Shown here: positions 24,703-33,068 of the stretch, one piece after another
How positions within the stretch are numbered: position 1 is the first letter of the stretch
Layout of the letters: every line of letters begins with the position of its first letter
Source: UBA1756 sp045130235
GTDB lineage: Bacteria; Bacteroidota; Bacteroidia; Bacteroidales; WCHB1-69
NCBI GenBank assembly: GCA_045130235.1
Contig: JBGUPJ010000021.1
Location: 62,001-126,000, forward strand
Direction of reading: 5' to 3'
Length of the DNA stretch: 64,000 bases
Position numbers and translations under genes: made by a program
Notes under the pieces: generated by a model
What the model saw: the letters and a program-made list of their open reading frames with translations, nothing else
The model's database searches: none
Told to the model about the DNA's origin: nothing

Positions 24703-27623
24703 CAGTATCCAAAGATCTCCTCCAGCGTCAATTTCTTCACCGGGCCGAATTTCTCCTCAATCTGTTTCAGGTCGATCTCACTTTCGCGGCCCAGCACCAT
24801 ATAGATTTTGGGCTGGTCTTTAATATATTGATGGTTGAAATCGACCACATCTTGCAGGGTGAAACCGTCGAGTGCCTCGTAGATGTCTTTGCGGCGGTCG
24901 TAGCTGAAGCCGAAGCGCTGGTTGGTGATGAAGGAGGTGAGGATGGCACCCTTGGTGGTACGGTTGGTGGCGATGTTGGTCTTGCTGTTTTGTTGGGCCA
25001 GCTCGAAGGCGGCCTGCGACTCGGGCATGCTGTTGAACAGCTCATTGAATGCGGTACAAGCATCCACCACCTTGTCGTTCTGGGTGCCGATAAAGGAGTA
25101 GTTGTAGGTGTAGTCCATAGGTTTGCTGGAGATGATGTAGGAGGATTGGGCGGTGTAGGCGAGGGAGCGTTTCTCGCGCATCTCCTGGAAGACGATGGCG
25201 TTCATGCCGCCGCCGAAGTAGCTGTTGTACATGGTGACGATGGGCATCATGGTGCGGTCGTACTGCGGGCCACGGGTGTAGGTCACGACGCGGGCCTGTT
25301 TTGCGTTGTAGGGTACGAAATATACTTGGTTGGCCGTGACGGGACGGTTCTCGAAGTCAGTGGTGACGATAGAGGCGTGGTCGCTGTCGGGCAGCCGGTA
25401 GTGTGCGGCCAACACTTTGCGCACCTGTTTCACAGTAAGCGGACCGTAGTAAAGAAACTCGGGGGCGCAATCCAGCAGATGGTGCAGTTCTTCCGTGACC
25501 ATCTCGGGCTTCAACTCGCGCATCTCATTGGGTTTCAGTGAGAAGTTGACCAGTTCGGGACCGTATTCGCCATACACACGCAGCGCTGCCAGCACCTTGT
25601 CCTGACTCTTCTTGGCATCCTCCATATTCTTGATGCGGTTCTCAATCATGTCGTTGAAAGAGGTGGCATCGGGCTTCCCGTCGCGCAGCACCTCCAGGGC
25701 GAGTGCGAGGGCGGGCTCGAAGTTCTCGCTCAGACCTGAAAGGTGGATGAAGGTCCTTTCATCCGAGCACGAAACGCTGAAGTTGCAGGCCATCTGATAG
25801 AAACGGGCCTTCACCTCTTCGGCGGTGAGAGTGCTGGTACCCAAATAGTTGACGTATGCCGTGGCAATGGGGAGCTCGCGGCGCATCAGTTCGCCCTCCT
25901 CAAATACAATCTGCAGATTGAAATATTGGTTCTCCACATTCTTCACGCAATAGATGTGCGACTCGATTTTCTTGTCGAGTTCGCCACTTTGGATGGCTTT
26001 TTTGAAATCTACGAAAACAGGCTCTATGTCAGCCACTTTGCGAGCTTTCACCATCTTGAAATAGTCGGATTCCGCATCGCGGTTGACCTGGATGGGGGTG
26101 ATGGGCGGTTTGGCCACGGGATGCACATCTTCGGGGTCGCCTTGCACCTTGTAGATGGTGACGTGGCCGGTGCCGTCGAAGTACTTTTTGGCGAAATCCA
26201 CGAGTTGCTGCTTGGTAATGCCGGCATAGATGTCGATGGACTTGCAGGCTTCTGACCATGGTACGCCGTTGGTGAAGGCGTTGAGCATCTTGGAAGCCCG
26301 CGAGTTGTTGCTCTCTAACTGTCTCATCTCTTGCAATTTCATATTGTTGATGGCGCCAGTCATAAGTTCATCGCTGAAATTGCCGTCGCATACCAGCTGC
26401 AGCTGTTCCAGCAGCAGGTTTTCCACCTCCTTGAGGGTCTGTCCCTTCTTGGGTTTCCCATACAGCACGAAAGAGGAGTTGTCGCACAGCACGTACGGGT
26501 AGGCCGATGCGTTGGCAGTTAGTTGTTTCTGGTTGATGTTCAGGTCAATAAGGCCGCATTTCCCGTTGTTAAGCACATAGTCGAGCATGTTGAGCAGGTA
26601 CATTTCCTGAGCGTTGGCGGGTTTGCCAATGCGGAAGGCAATGCTTACAAATTCAGCCTCTTGTCCCACGATGGTCAGCTCTGAAGAGCTTTTCAGAGGT
26701 TTCGTTTCGGCTTCGGTGGGGGCAGCTAATTTGGGGAAACGCTTGGCTTCCATCTTGCCAAAATATTTCTCAATGATTTCCACCGCCTCGTCGGGGTTGA
26801 AGTCGCCTGCGAGCACGATGGCCATATTGTTGGGTACATAGTAGGTGCTCACAAATCGTCTGATGTTGGTGATGGAGGGATTCTTGAGGTGTTCGGGATC
26901 GCCGAGGGTGGTCTGTGTGCCATAGGGGTAGGAGGGGTAGAGGGCGGTGAGCATGGCTTCGCTAGCTTTGCGGCTGTCGCTGGTGAGCGAGCGGTTCTTC
27001 TCCTCATAAACTGTCTCTAACTCGGTATGGAACAGACGGATGACGGGGTCACTGAAGCGTTCTCCTTGAATCATCGCCCACGTTTCGAGCTGGTTGGAAG
27101 GGATATCTTCCACATAGACCGTGTTGTCGTTGGAGGTCCATGCGTTGGTGCCTTTGGAGCCGATATGTTTCATAAGTTTCACATACTCGTTGGGGATGGC
27201 GTATCCGCTGGCCACATACGAGAGACTGTCGATATTGCGGTAGATGGCGGTGCGGCGGGCGGGGTCGGTCTCCGTGCGGTAGATCTCAAATTGCTGTTCG
27301 ATCTGTTCCAGCAGGGGTTTTTCTTTCTCCCAGTCGGCGGTGCCGATATGGCTGGTGCCCTTGAACATGAGGTGCTCGAGATAGTGGGCGAGGCCAGTGG
27401 TCTCGTGCGGGTCGTTTTTGCTGCCCACCCGAACGGCTATGTAGGTCTGGATGCGCGGAGCGTCTTTATACACAGACATATAGACTTTCAGTCCGTTTTG
27501 CAATGTGTAGATTTTGGTGCCGAATGGATCGCCTTCGATAGTTTCGTACTGGTAGTTTTTCTGTGCGGTGGCACCCAAGATAAAGCCTACAAAGAAGATA
27601 AATAGGGGGATGATTTTTTTCAT
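24702..27623 (-). CDS. M16-family zinc metallopeptidase (pitrilysin-like), secreted
   Basis: A 973-residue secreted peptidase. A signal peptide (1-20) is followed by the active half with the inverted zinc motif HYLEH (His80, Glu83, His84) and the distal glutamate in the ETVYEEKNRSLT segment around residue 210. The second, inactive half (about 530-970) lacks HxxEH but keeps the R/Y substrate-binding region (REMREKRSLAYTAQSSY). The single chain with both halves resembles pitrilysin-type M16 members. It probably degrades peptides in the periplasm. It is monocistronic with a promoter at 27646-27653. The stop codon adjoins the heptamer repeat tract. Confidence 0.92.
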   Translation of the reverse strand: MKKIIPLFIFFVGFILGATAQKNYQYETIEGDPFGTKIYTLQNGLKVYMSVYKDAPRIQTYIAVRVGSKNDPHETTGLAHYLEHLMFKGTSHIGTADWEKEKPLLEQIEQQFEIYRTETDPARRTAIYRNIDSLSYVASGYAIPNEYVKLMKHIGSKGTNAWTSNDNTVYVEDIPSNQLETWAMIQGERFSDPVIRLFHTELETVYEEKNRSLTSDSRKASEAMLTALYPSYPYGTQTTLGDPEHLKNPSITNIRRFVSTYYVPNNMAIVLAGDFNPDEAVEIIEKYFGKMEAKRFPKLAAPTEAETKPLKSSSELTIVGQEAEFVSIAFRIGKPANAQEMYLLNMLDYVLNNGKCGLIDLNINQKQLTANASAYPYVLCDNSSFVLYGKPKKGQTLKEVENLLLEQLQLVCDGNFSDELMTGAINNMKLQEMRQLESNNSRASKMLNAFTNGVPWSEACKSIDIYAGITKQQLVDFAKKYFDGTGHVTIYKVQGDPEDVHPVAKPPITPIQVNRDAESDYFKMVKARKVADIEPVFVDFKKAIQSGELDKKIESHIYCVKNVENQYFNLQIVFEEGELMRRELPIATAYVNYLGTSTLTAEEVKARFYQMACNFSVSCSDERTFIHLSGLSENFEPALALALEVLRDGKPDATSFNDMIENRIKNMEDAKKSQDKVLAALRVYGEYGPELVNFSLKPNEMRELKPEMVTEELHHLLDCAPEFLYYGPLTVKQVRKVLAAHYRLPDSDHASIVTTDFENRPVTANQVYFVPYNAKQARVVTYTRGPQYDRTMMPIVTMYNSYFGGGMNAIVFQEMREKRSLAYTAQSSYIISSKPMDYTYNYSFIGTQNDKVVDACTAFNELFNSMPESQAAFELAQQNSKTNIATNRTTKGAILTSFITNQRFGFSYDRRKDIYEALDGFTLQDVVDFNHQYIKDQPKIYMVLGRESEIDLKQIEEKFGPVKKLTLEEIFGY

Positions 27624-27645
27624 GTCCTGAACTTTTTTACGGCGG

Positions 27646-27653
27646 CAAATTTA
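27646..27653 (-). promoter_or_regulatory. -7 promoter element of the M16 peptidase gene
   Basis: TAAATTTG on the minus strand, 22 bases before the ATG. Confidence 0.65.
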
Positions 27654-27755
27654 CAACAAAAATAGTTTTTGAGAGAATGGAGGAGAAGAAAAATGTCATT
27701 TTGGTATTTTATTGAAAAAAATCAGTCATTTGTTGTAAATTATAAATATATTTTG

Positions 27756-27763
27756 TACTTTTG
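27756..27763 (+). promoter_or_regulatory. Promoter of the glycogen-synthase-like gene
   Basis: TACTTTTG with TTG at 27733-27735, 20 bases upstream. The coding start is 18 bases downstream. This is the probable promoter for the 27782-31800 unit. Confidence 0.7.
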
Positions 27764-27781
27764 CAAGCAAATTTATAGCTT

Positions 27782-28606
27782 ATGCCAAAAAAGAGGATTT
27801 TGTATGTGGCTCCAGAGATATTGCCGTATCTACCAGAGAGTTATATGTCAAATGTTTGCAGATTTCTTCCGCAGGGTATTCAGGAGAGGGAGAATGAAAT
27901 TCGCACATTCATGCCTAAATTCGGCTGTATCAACGAGCGCAAGAACCAGCTTCATGAGGTGATTCGCCTGTCGGGACAGAATATCATTTTGGATAATTCC
28001 GATCACCCGCTCATCATCAAAGTGGCCTCCTTGCAGGTGGTGCGTATGCAGATTTATTTCATTGACAGTGATGACTATTTCAAACGCCGTCAGCTGTACC
28101 GCGACCCTGAAGGAATTTTCTTTTCCGACAATGACGAGCGAATGATTTTCTTCGCAAAGGGAGTCATTGAGACAGTCCGCAAACTTGGCTGGGCCCCCGA
28201 TATTATCCATTGTCACGGCTGGATTACTTCCATGCTTCCTCTTTTCATCAAAACGTGCTATAAAGACAATCCTCTTTTCCAAGACACCCGTCTCGTTTAC
28301 TCTGTTTACAACGACCAGTTCTCCGAGCCTCTTGACCCGAATTTCCAAAAGAAATTGGTGGGGACTGGCATCGAGGAGAAATTCGCTGCTGGTCTCGAAA
28401 ATGCCGGTTATACCGAGCTGATCCGTAAGGCTCTCGAATTTTCTGATGCGGCCGTCGTCGCCCACCCGGAGCACGCTCCTGAGCTTGAGCCCATCTTCAA
28501 GGAATACCCCCGCGACTTGTTCGTCCATCCCACCACCGATGACTATGTGGATCGTTATAATGACTTCTATGACAGCCTTATGGAGAGGGCTCCTCTGACT
28601 TTCTAA
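27782..28606 (+). CDS. Glycogen/starch synthase-like protein (GT5 N-terminal domain only)
   Basis: A 274-residue protein that resembles the N-terminal Rossmann half of family-5 glycosyltransferases: YVAPEILPY at the start, then IIHCHGW (about residue 141), the equivalent of the DIIHAHDW stretch of glycogen synthase. The C-terminal ADP-glucose-binding half is absent, and the ADP-glucose KxGG loop is not obvious near the N-terminus. It is therefore unlikely to be a complete synthase. Short proteins of this kind next to a DUF4270 gene are common in Bacteroidota. DUF4270 follows after 14 bases and glmS after that. Confidence 0.75.
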   Translation: MPKKRILYVAPEILPYLPESYMSNVCRFLPQGIQERENEIRTFMPKFGCINERKNQLHEVIRLSGQNIILDNSDHPLIIKVASLQVVRMQIYFIDSDDYFKRRQLYRDPEGIFFSDNDERMIFFAKGVIETVRKLGWAPDIIHCHGWITSMLPLFIKTCYKDNPLFQDTRLVYSVYNDQFSEPLDPNFQKKLVGTGIEEKFAAGLENAGYTELIRKALEFSDAAVVAHPEHAPELEPIFKEYPRDLFVHPTTDDYVDRYNDFYDSLMERAPLTF

Positions 28607-28620
28607 ATCTCTTATCACCA

Positions 28621-29925
28621 ATGAAAAAATGCGGTTCCATCCTGCTGCTCGTCCTTTGGACGTTGTGCTTTTGCAGCTGCAAAAAAGATATTGACGTTAT
28701 CGGTTTGAATCTTCAAGACGATGACATCCTTGGTGCGGATTTCACCGAGGTTTCCATCTCAGCCCATTCCATCTTGGAAGACTCGCTCCCCACGAAAGGA
28801 CTGCTCAACAATGTGGTGGGTACCATCAACGACCCTGTTTTCGGACAGACTGCCGCCGGGTTCTGCACGCAGTTCACGGTGTCGGGCAGCAACACGGTGT
28901 TCCCCAAGCAGGCCGAGTTGGACTCTGTGGTGCTCAATCTCCAGTATTCAGGTTATTTCGGTGATACGCTGTCGCCGATCCGCTTCAGCGTTTTCGAACT
29001 GGCGGAGGCACTTTCTGCCGACCAATACTACAGCAACGACGATGATCCGCAGGTGCTTCCGACAGATTTGGTGTACAATGGCACCTTCATACGGCCGCAA
29101 CCCACTACGCCTGTGAGACTTGATACCGCCACGACAGCCGCCCACCTGCGGCTGCGCCTTACCAACGAGTTCGGCAATCGGCTCCTTCATCTCACCCAGT
29201 CGCAGTTGGTCAATGCCACCGCTTTCCAGAACGCTTTCTATGGTCTCTGTGTGCGTGCCGAGGCATTGGCTAACCGTACAGGCAACCTGTGCTACATCAG
29301 TCTCACCTCTGCCATGAGCGGTCTCACCATATATTATAAAGTTGGTCATGTGCGCAAAAGCTACACCTTCCCGGTGTCTTCCGACTGTGTGCGCTACAAC
29401 TTCTATACCCATGACTATACTCGTGGCAACCTCGATTTCCAGCGGCAGGTGCTGCAAGGCGACACCACCCTCGGTACACAAACCCTTTATTTGCAGCCGA
29501 CTGGCGGTGTGAAAACCCGCGTCACCTTCGCAGACCTCAAACAGGCTTTTGAAGGGAAAAATGTGATTATCAATCGCGCTGAACTGGTGCTTACTAACGT
29601 CTCCACCGATGAGGATTATTTCTTCCAACCGTATAATCTTGGTTTGCAGGTGGTTAATGGTGACGGTACCACTACCTACACTCCCGATGACGCTTCCCTT
29701 ACCTCCAGCAGCTATTTTGGTGGCATCTATGATGAAAAGGCAAAGGAGTACCGTTTTAGGATAACTAACTACGTGCAGCAGAAAGTCAAGCAGGAAGGAA
29801 GTGATGTTGGTCTTAATATCGTGGTCACCGGTGCGGGTGTGCGTGGCAACCGCCTTGTTTTCCGGGGCACCGACGCCATCTACTCCGACCGTGCCCGTCT
29901 GGAAATCTATTATACTGAATATTAG
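28621..29925 (+). CDS. DUF4270 lipoprotein
   Basis: A 434-residue lipoprotein: signal peptide, lipobox CFCSC (lipidated cysteine about residue 20), then KKDIDVIG. The DUF4270 hallmarks are visible: DDDILGADFTEV, then VVGTINDPVFGQTAAGFCTQF, and the long beta-rich body ending in RARLEIYYTEY. The function of this Bacteroidota-specific family is unknown; the fold is probably beta-sandwich and the location the outer membrane. It lies between the GT5-like gene and glmS with short gaps (14 and 30 bases), which ties it to amino-sugar or envelope supply. Confidence 0.88.
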   Translation: MKKCGSILLLVLWTLCFCSCKKDIDVIGLNLQDDDILGADFTEVSISAHSILEDSLPTKGLLNNVVGTINDPVFGQTAAGFCTQFTVSGSNTVFPKQAELDSVVLNLQYSGYFGDTLSPIRFSVFELAEALSADQYYSNDDDPQVLPTDLVYNGTFIRPQPTTPVRLDTATTAAHLRLRLTNEFGNRLLHLTQSQLVNATAFQNAFYGLCVRAEALANRTGNLCYISLTSAMSGLTIYYKVGHVRKSYTFPVSSDCVRYNFYTHDYTRGNLDFQRQVLQGDTTLGTQTLYLQPTGGVKTRVTFADLKQAFEGKNVIINRAELVLTNVSTDEDYFFQPYNLGLQVVNGDGTTTYTPDDASLTSSSYFGGIYDEKAKEYRFRITNYVQQKVKQEGSDVGLNIVVTGAGVRGNRLVFRGTDAIYSDRARLEIYYTEY

Positions 29926-29955
29926 ACCTTTCAAACCATTTACCATTAACTTATC

Positions 29956-31800
29956 ATGTGCGGAATTGTTGCTTATACGGGATGCAAAGAGGCATACCCG
30001 ATTCTGATTAAAGGATTGAAACGACTCGAATATCGTGGCTATGACAGCGCCGGCGTGGCCTTGTTGCAGCAGGACAGTATAGCCTTATACAAATGTCGCG
30101 GCCGAGTGGCCGACCTGGACGAGATGTGCGCCAACAAGAATGTGTCGGCACATACGGGTATCGGCCATACCCGCTGGGCCACCCACGGCGAGCCCAATAC
30201 CGAGAATGCCCACCCGCATCTCTCCGCCGACGGCAAGATCGCCCTCATCCACAACGGCATCATCGAGAACTATCTGGTGCTGAAGCAGGAGCTGATCAGC
30301 CGTGGTTATACTTTCAAAAGCGGTACCGATACCGAGGTGCTGGTGCATCTGGTGGAGGATATTTTCAAAAAAGAGGATGTTACGTTGGAAGAGGCAGTGC
30401 GTATCGCTCTGTCGGGCGTGGTGGGCACCTACGCATTGGCCATCCTTTCCGCTGATGCCCCCAATCAGCTCATCCTCGCCAAGAAGGGCAGTCCGCTGCT
30501 CATCGGCGTGGGCGACAACGAGTTCTTCGTCGGCTCCGACGGCGCACCTATTGTGGAATATACCAAGAAGGTGGTCTATCTGGAGGATGGCGATGTGGCA
30601 GTTGCGATTCCGGGTAAGAAGTTGGAAATCAGGAATGTGAATGAAGATGGGAAGAAACGCCGCTATCAGCAGAAACTCGAGATGAACCTTGAGCAGTTGG
30701 AGAAAGGAGGTTTCGACCACTATATGCTGAAGGAGATTTTCGAGCAGCCTAAGGCCATCAAGGATAGTATGCGTGGCCGCTTGAATGTGAAGAAGGATGT
30801 GGTTTCTTTGGGTGGAATTATTGAATATGAGACCAAAATGATGAACGCCCGCCGATTCATTATGGTGGCATGTGGCACCTCGTGGCACGCTGCTACGGTG
30901 GCTGAATATCTGTTCGAGAGTCTGGTGCGTGTGCCGGTGGAGGTGGAGTATGCCTCCGAGTTCCGGTACAGGAACCCTATAATTTATGAGGATGACGTGG
31001 TGATTGCGATTTCACAGTCGGGCGAGACCGCCGACACGATTGCGGCGGTGGAGCTGGCCAAGAGTCGTGGCGCCACGGTGATTGGCATCTGCAATGTGGT
31101 GGGCTCCACGCTCGCCCGCGCCACCCACGCCGGCTCGTACACCCATGCCGGACCTGAAATCGGTGTGGCCTCCACCAAGGCCTTCACCGCCCAGGTGACC
31201 GTGCTTACGCTGATGGCGCTCTGCCTCGCCCGCAAGAAGGGCACACTCGCCCTCTCCGAGTATCACGACATCGTCAACAACTTGGAGGAAATCCCTGCCA
31301 AGGTGGAGGAGACTCTCAAACTGAACGACCAGATTCGCGAAATCGCCAAGACGTTTGTGGACAAACGGAATGCGATTTACCTCGGTCGTGGCATCAACTT
31401 CCCGGTCGCACTGGAAGGTGCTTTGAAGTTGAAGGAGATCTCTTACATCCATGCTGAGGGTTACCCGTCGGCGGAGATGAAACACGGTCCTATCGCGCTG
31501 ATTGATGAGGAGATGCCCGTGGTGGTACTTGCCACCGAGCAGGAGACCTACGAGAAGACCGTCAGCAACATCCAGGAGGTGAAGGCCCGCAAGGGGAAAA
31601 TCATCTCGGTGGTCACCCGCGGCGACGAACTGGTGAAACAGATGTCGGACTATTGTGTGGAGATCCCGCAGACACAGGAGCTGCTCACCCCGCTTATCTC
31701 GTGCGTGCCGTTGCAGCTGCTGGCCTACCATGTGGCGGTGTTGCGCGGCTGCAATGTCGATAAGCCCCGCAACTTGGCCAAGTCGGTGTCGGTGGAGTAG
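29956..31800 (+). CDS. glmS: GlmS, glutamine-fructose-6-phosphate aminotransferase (isomerizing)
   Basis: A 614-residue cytoplasmic enzyme making glucosamine-6-phosphate from fructose-6-phosphate and glutamine, the first step to UDP-GlcNAc. Cys2 (MCGIVAY) is the N-terminal nucleophile of the glutaminase domain (1-240; GHTRWATHG, GIIENY). Two SIS sugar-isomerase domains follow (about 290-425 and 460-600; CGTSWHA, SQSGETADT, SAEMKHGP). The C-terminus KSVSVE closes the active site. Length and motifs are complete. No glmS ribozyme is seen in the 30-base upstream gap, so its control differs from that of Firmicutes. Confidence 0.97.
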   Translation: MCGIVAYTGCKEAYPILIKGLKRLEYRGYDSAGVALLQQDSIALYKCRGRVADLDEMCANKNVSAHTGIGHTRWATHGEPNTENAHPHLSADGKIALIHNGIIENYLVLKQELISRGYTFKSGTDTEVLVHLVEDIFKKEDVTLEEAVRIALSGVVGTYALAILSADAPNQLILAKKGSPLLIGVGDNEFFVGSDGAPIVEYTKKVVYLEDGDVAVAIPGKKLEIRNVNEDGKKRRYQQKLEMNLEQLEKGGFDHYMLKEIFEQPKAIKDSMRGRLNVKKDVVSLGGIIEYETKMMNARRFIMVACGTSWHAATVAEYLFESLVRVPVEVEYASEFRYRNPIIYEDDVVIAISQSGETADTIAAVELAKSRGATVIGICNVVGSTLARATHAGSYTHAGPEIGVASTKAFTAQVTVLTLMALCLARKKGTLALSEYHDIVNNLEEIPAKVEETLKLNDQIREIAKTFVDKRNAIYLGRGINFPVALEGALKLKEISYIHAEGYPSAEMKHGPIALIDEEMPVVVLATEQETYEKTVSNIQEVKARKGKIISVVTRGDELVKQMSDYCVEIPQTQELLTPLISCVPLQLLAYHVAVLRGCNVDKPRNLAKSVSVE

Positions 31801-31854
31801 GGGAGATTTTATGAAAAAATCAAAAATAGCCATCTGTTATTGTCAGCTTTTTTG

Positions 31855-31862
31855 TAATTTTG
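31855..31862 (+). promoter_or_regulatory. -7 promoter element of the threonine dehydrogenase gene
   Basis: TAATTTTG, 40 bases before the ATG at 31903. Confidence 0.65.
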
Positions 31863-31902
31863 CGCCCCGAAAATTTTACCTTTAACAAAAATCATACCAG
31901 CA

Positions 31903-32856
31903 ATGAAAAGAATTTTGATCGTTGGAGCTTCCGGACAAATCGGTTCCGAATTAACTCCCGCCTTCCGTAAGATTTACGGCAGCGACAATGTGGTCGCCAG
32001 CGATTTGATTTATCCCCTCCGTCCCGAATTGGCCGAAGCCGGTCCGTCGGTGAAGATTGACGCCACCAAGGCGCAGGATATCGCCGATGCTGTCAAGAAA
32101 TTCAATATCGACACCATCTTCAACCTGGCTGCCATCCTGTCGGCCAAGGCCGAGCTCAACCCGATGCTGGGCTGGAATGTCGGTATCGGCGCTCTCATCA
32201 ACTGCTTGGAAGTGGCCCGCGAGTGCAACACCGCAGTCTTCACTCCCAGCTCCATTGGAGCTTTCGGTCCGGAGACCCCGCACGACGGCACCCCGCAGGA
32301 CACCATCCAGCGTCCGAAGACCATCTACGGTGTCACCAAGGTGACGGGCGAGCTGCTCAGCGACTACTACCACAAACGTTTCGGCGTGGACACCCGTTCG
32401 GTACGTTTCCCCGGTATCATCTCCAACGTCACCCTCCCCGGCGGCGGCACCACCGATTATGCCGTGGAAATCTATTACGCTGCTATCAAGGAAGGTAAGT
32501 TCACCTGCCCGCTGAAAGAAGGTACCCTGATGGACATGATGTACATGCCCGATGCCATCCATGCCATCTGCCAGTTGATGGAGGCTGATCCTACCCGTCT
32601 CATCCACCGCAACTCGTTCAATGTCACTGCCATGAGCTTCGGTCCCGAGACCATCTACGCTGAAATCAAGAAGCATCTTCCAGATTTCCAGATGACCTAC
32701 GATGTGGATCCGCTGAAGCAGGGCATCGCCGACAGCTGGCCGAACTATATGGATGACAGCGCGGCCCGCAACGAGTGGGATTGGAAACCCCAATACAACC
32801 TCGAAACCATGACGATTGACATGTTGGACGTTTTGAAGAAAAAACTTCTCAAATAG
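31903..32856 (+). CDS. L-threonine 3-dehydrogenase of the extended SDR type
   Basis: A 317-residue NAD-dependent epimerase/dehydratase-fold enzyme. The nucleotide-binding glycine motif GASGQIG (7-13), the catalytic serine region TPSSIGAFGP and the YGVTK active-site pair (Tyr and Lys about 143 and 147) are visible. The SSIGAFGP and SVRFPGIIS segments are typical of bacterial L-threonine 3-dehydrogenases of this short-chain type. They oxidise threonine to 2-amino-3-oxobutyrate, which a ligase (Kbl, not present in the window) splits to glycine and acetyl-CoA. It is monocistronic, with a terminator behind it. A sugar-nucleotide epimerase is the alternative but less likely. Confidence 0.85.
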   Translation: MKRILIVGASGQIGSELTPAFRKIYGSDNVVASDLIYPLRPELAEAGPSVKIDATKAQDIADAVKKFNIDTIFNLAAILSAKAELNPMLGWNVGIGALINCLEVARECNTAVFTPSSIGAFGPETPHDGTPQDTIQRPKTIYGVTKVTGELLSDYYHKRFGVDTRSVRFPGIISNVTLPGGGTTDYAVEIYYAAIKEGKFTCPLKEGTLMDMMYMPDAIHAICQLMEADPTRLIHRNSFNVTAMSFGPETIYAEIKKHLPDFQMTYDVDPLKQGIADSWPNYMDDSAARNEWDWKPQYNLETMTIDMLDVLKKKLLK

Positions 32857-32882
32857 TTGAGATTTAATTGGTTATACGAAAG

Positions 32883-32914
32883 AAGCTGTGGAAATGATTC
32901 CGCAGCTTTTTTTT
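32883..32914 (+). terminator. Strong rho-independent terminator after the threonine dehydrogenase gene
   Basis: An 11-bp stem (AAGCTGTGGAA with TTCCGCAGCTT, one G-T pair) with a four-base loop and eight T residues. Confidence 0.9.
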
Positions 32915-32960
32915 GTTTTGAAATGTGAAAAATCACGGCTTCTAAACGAAAAAAAATTCG

Positions 32961-32968
32961 TAAGTTTG
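32961..32968 (+). promoter_or_regulatory. -7 promoter element of the DUF2723 gene
   Basis: TAAGTTTG, about 100 bases before the ATG at 33069. The leader is AT-rich and shows no gene. Confidence 0.6.
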
Positions 32969-33068
32969 CAAGCAATTTGTATGTATATTGGTATTTTGTA
33001 TAAATGTCTGATATGCAACGATTTTGTATTGAATTTAATGATAAAATTATAACCAAAAAACAAAAACA

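Noticed and set aside
29926..29955. Looked for a glmS ribozyme or riboswitch before glmS
   Set aside because: The gap is only 30 bases and holds no structure of that kind.
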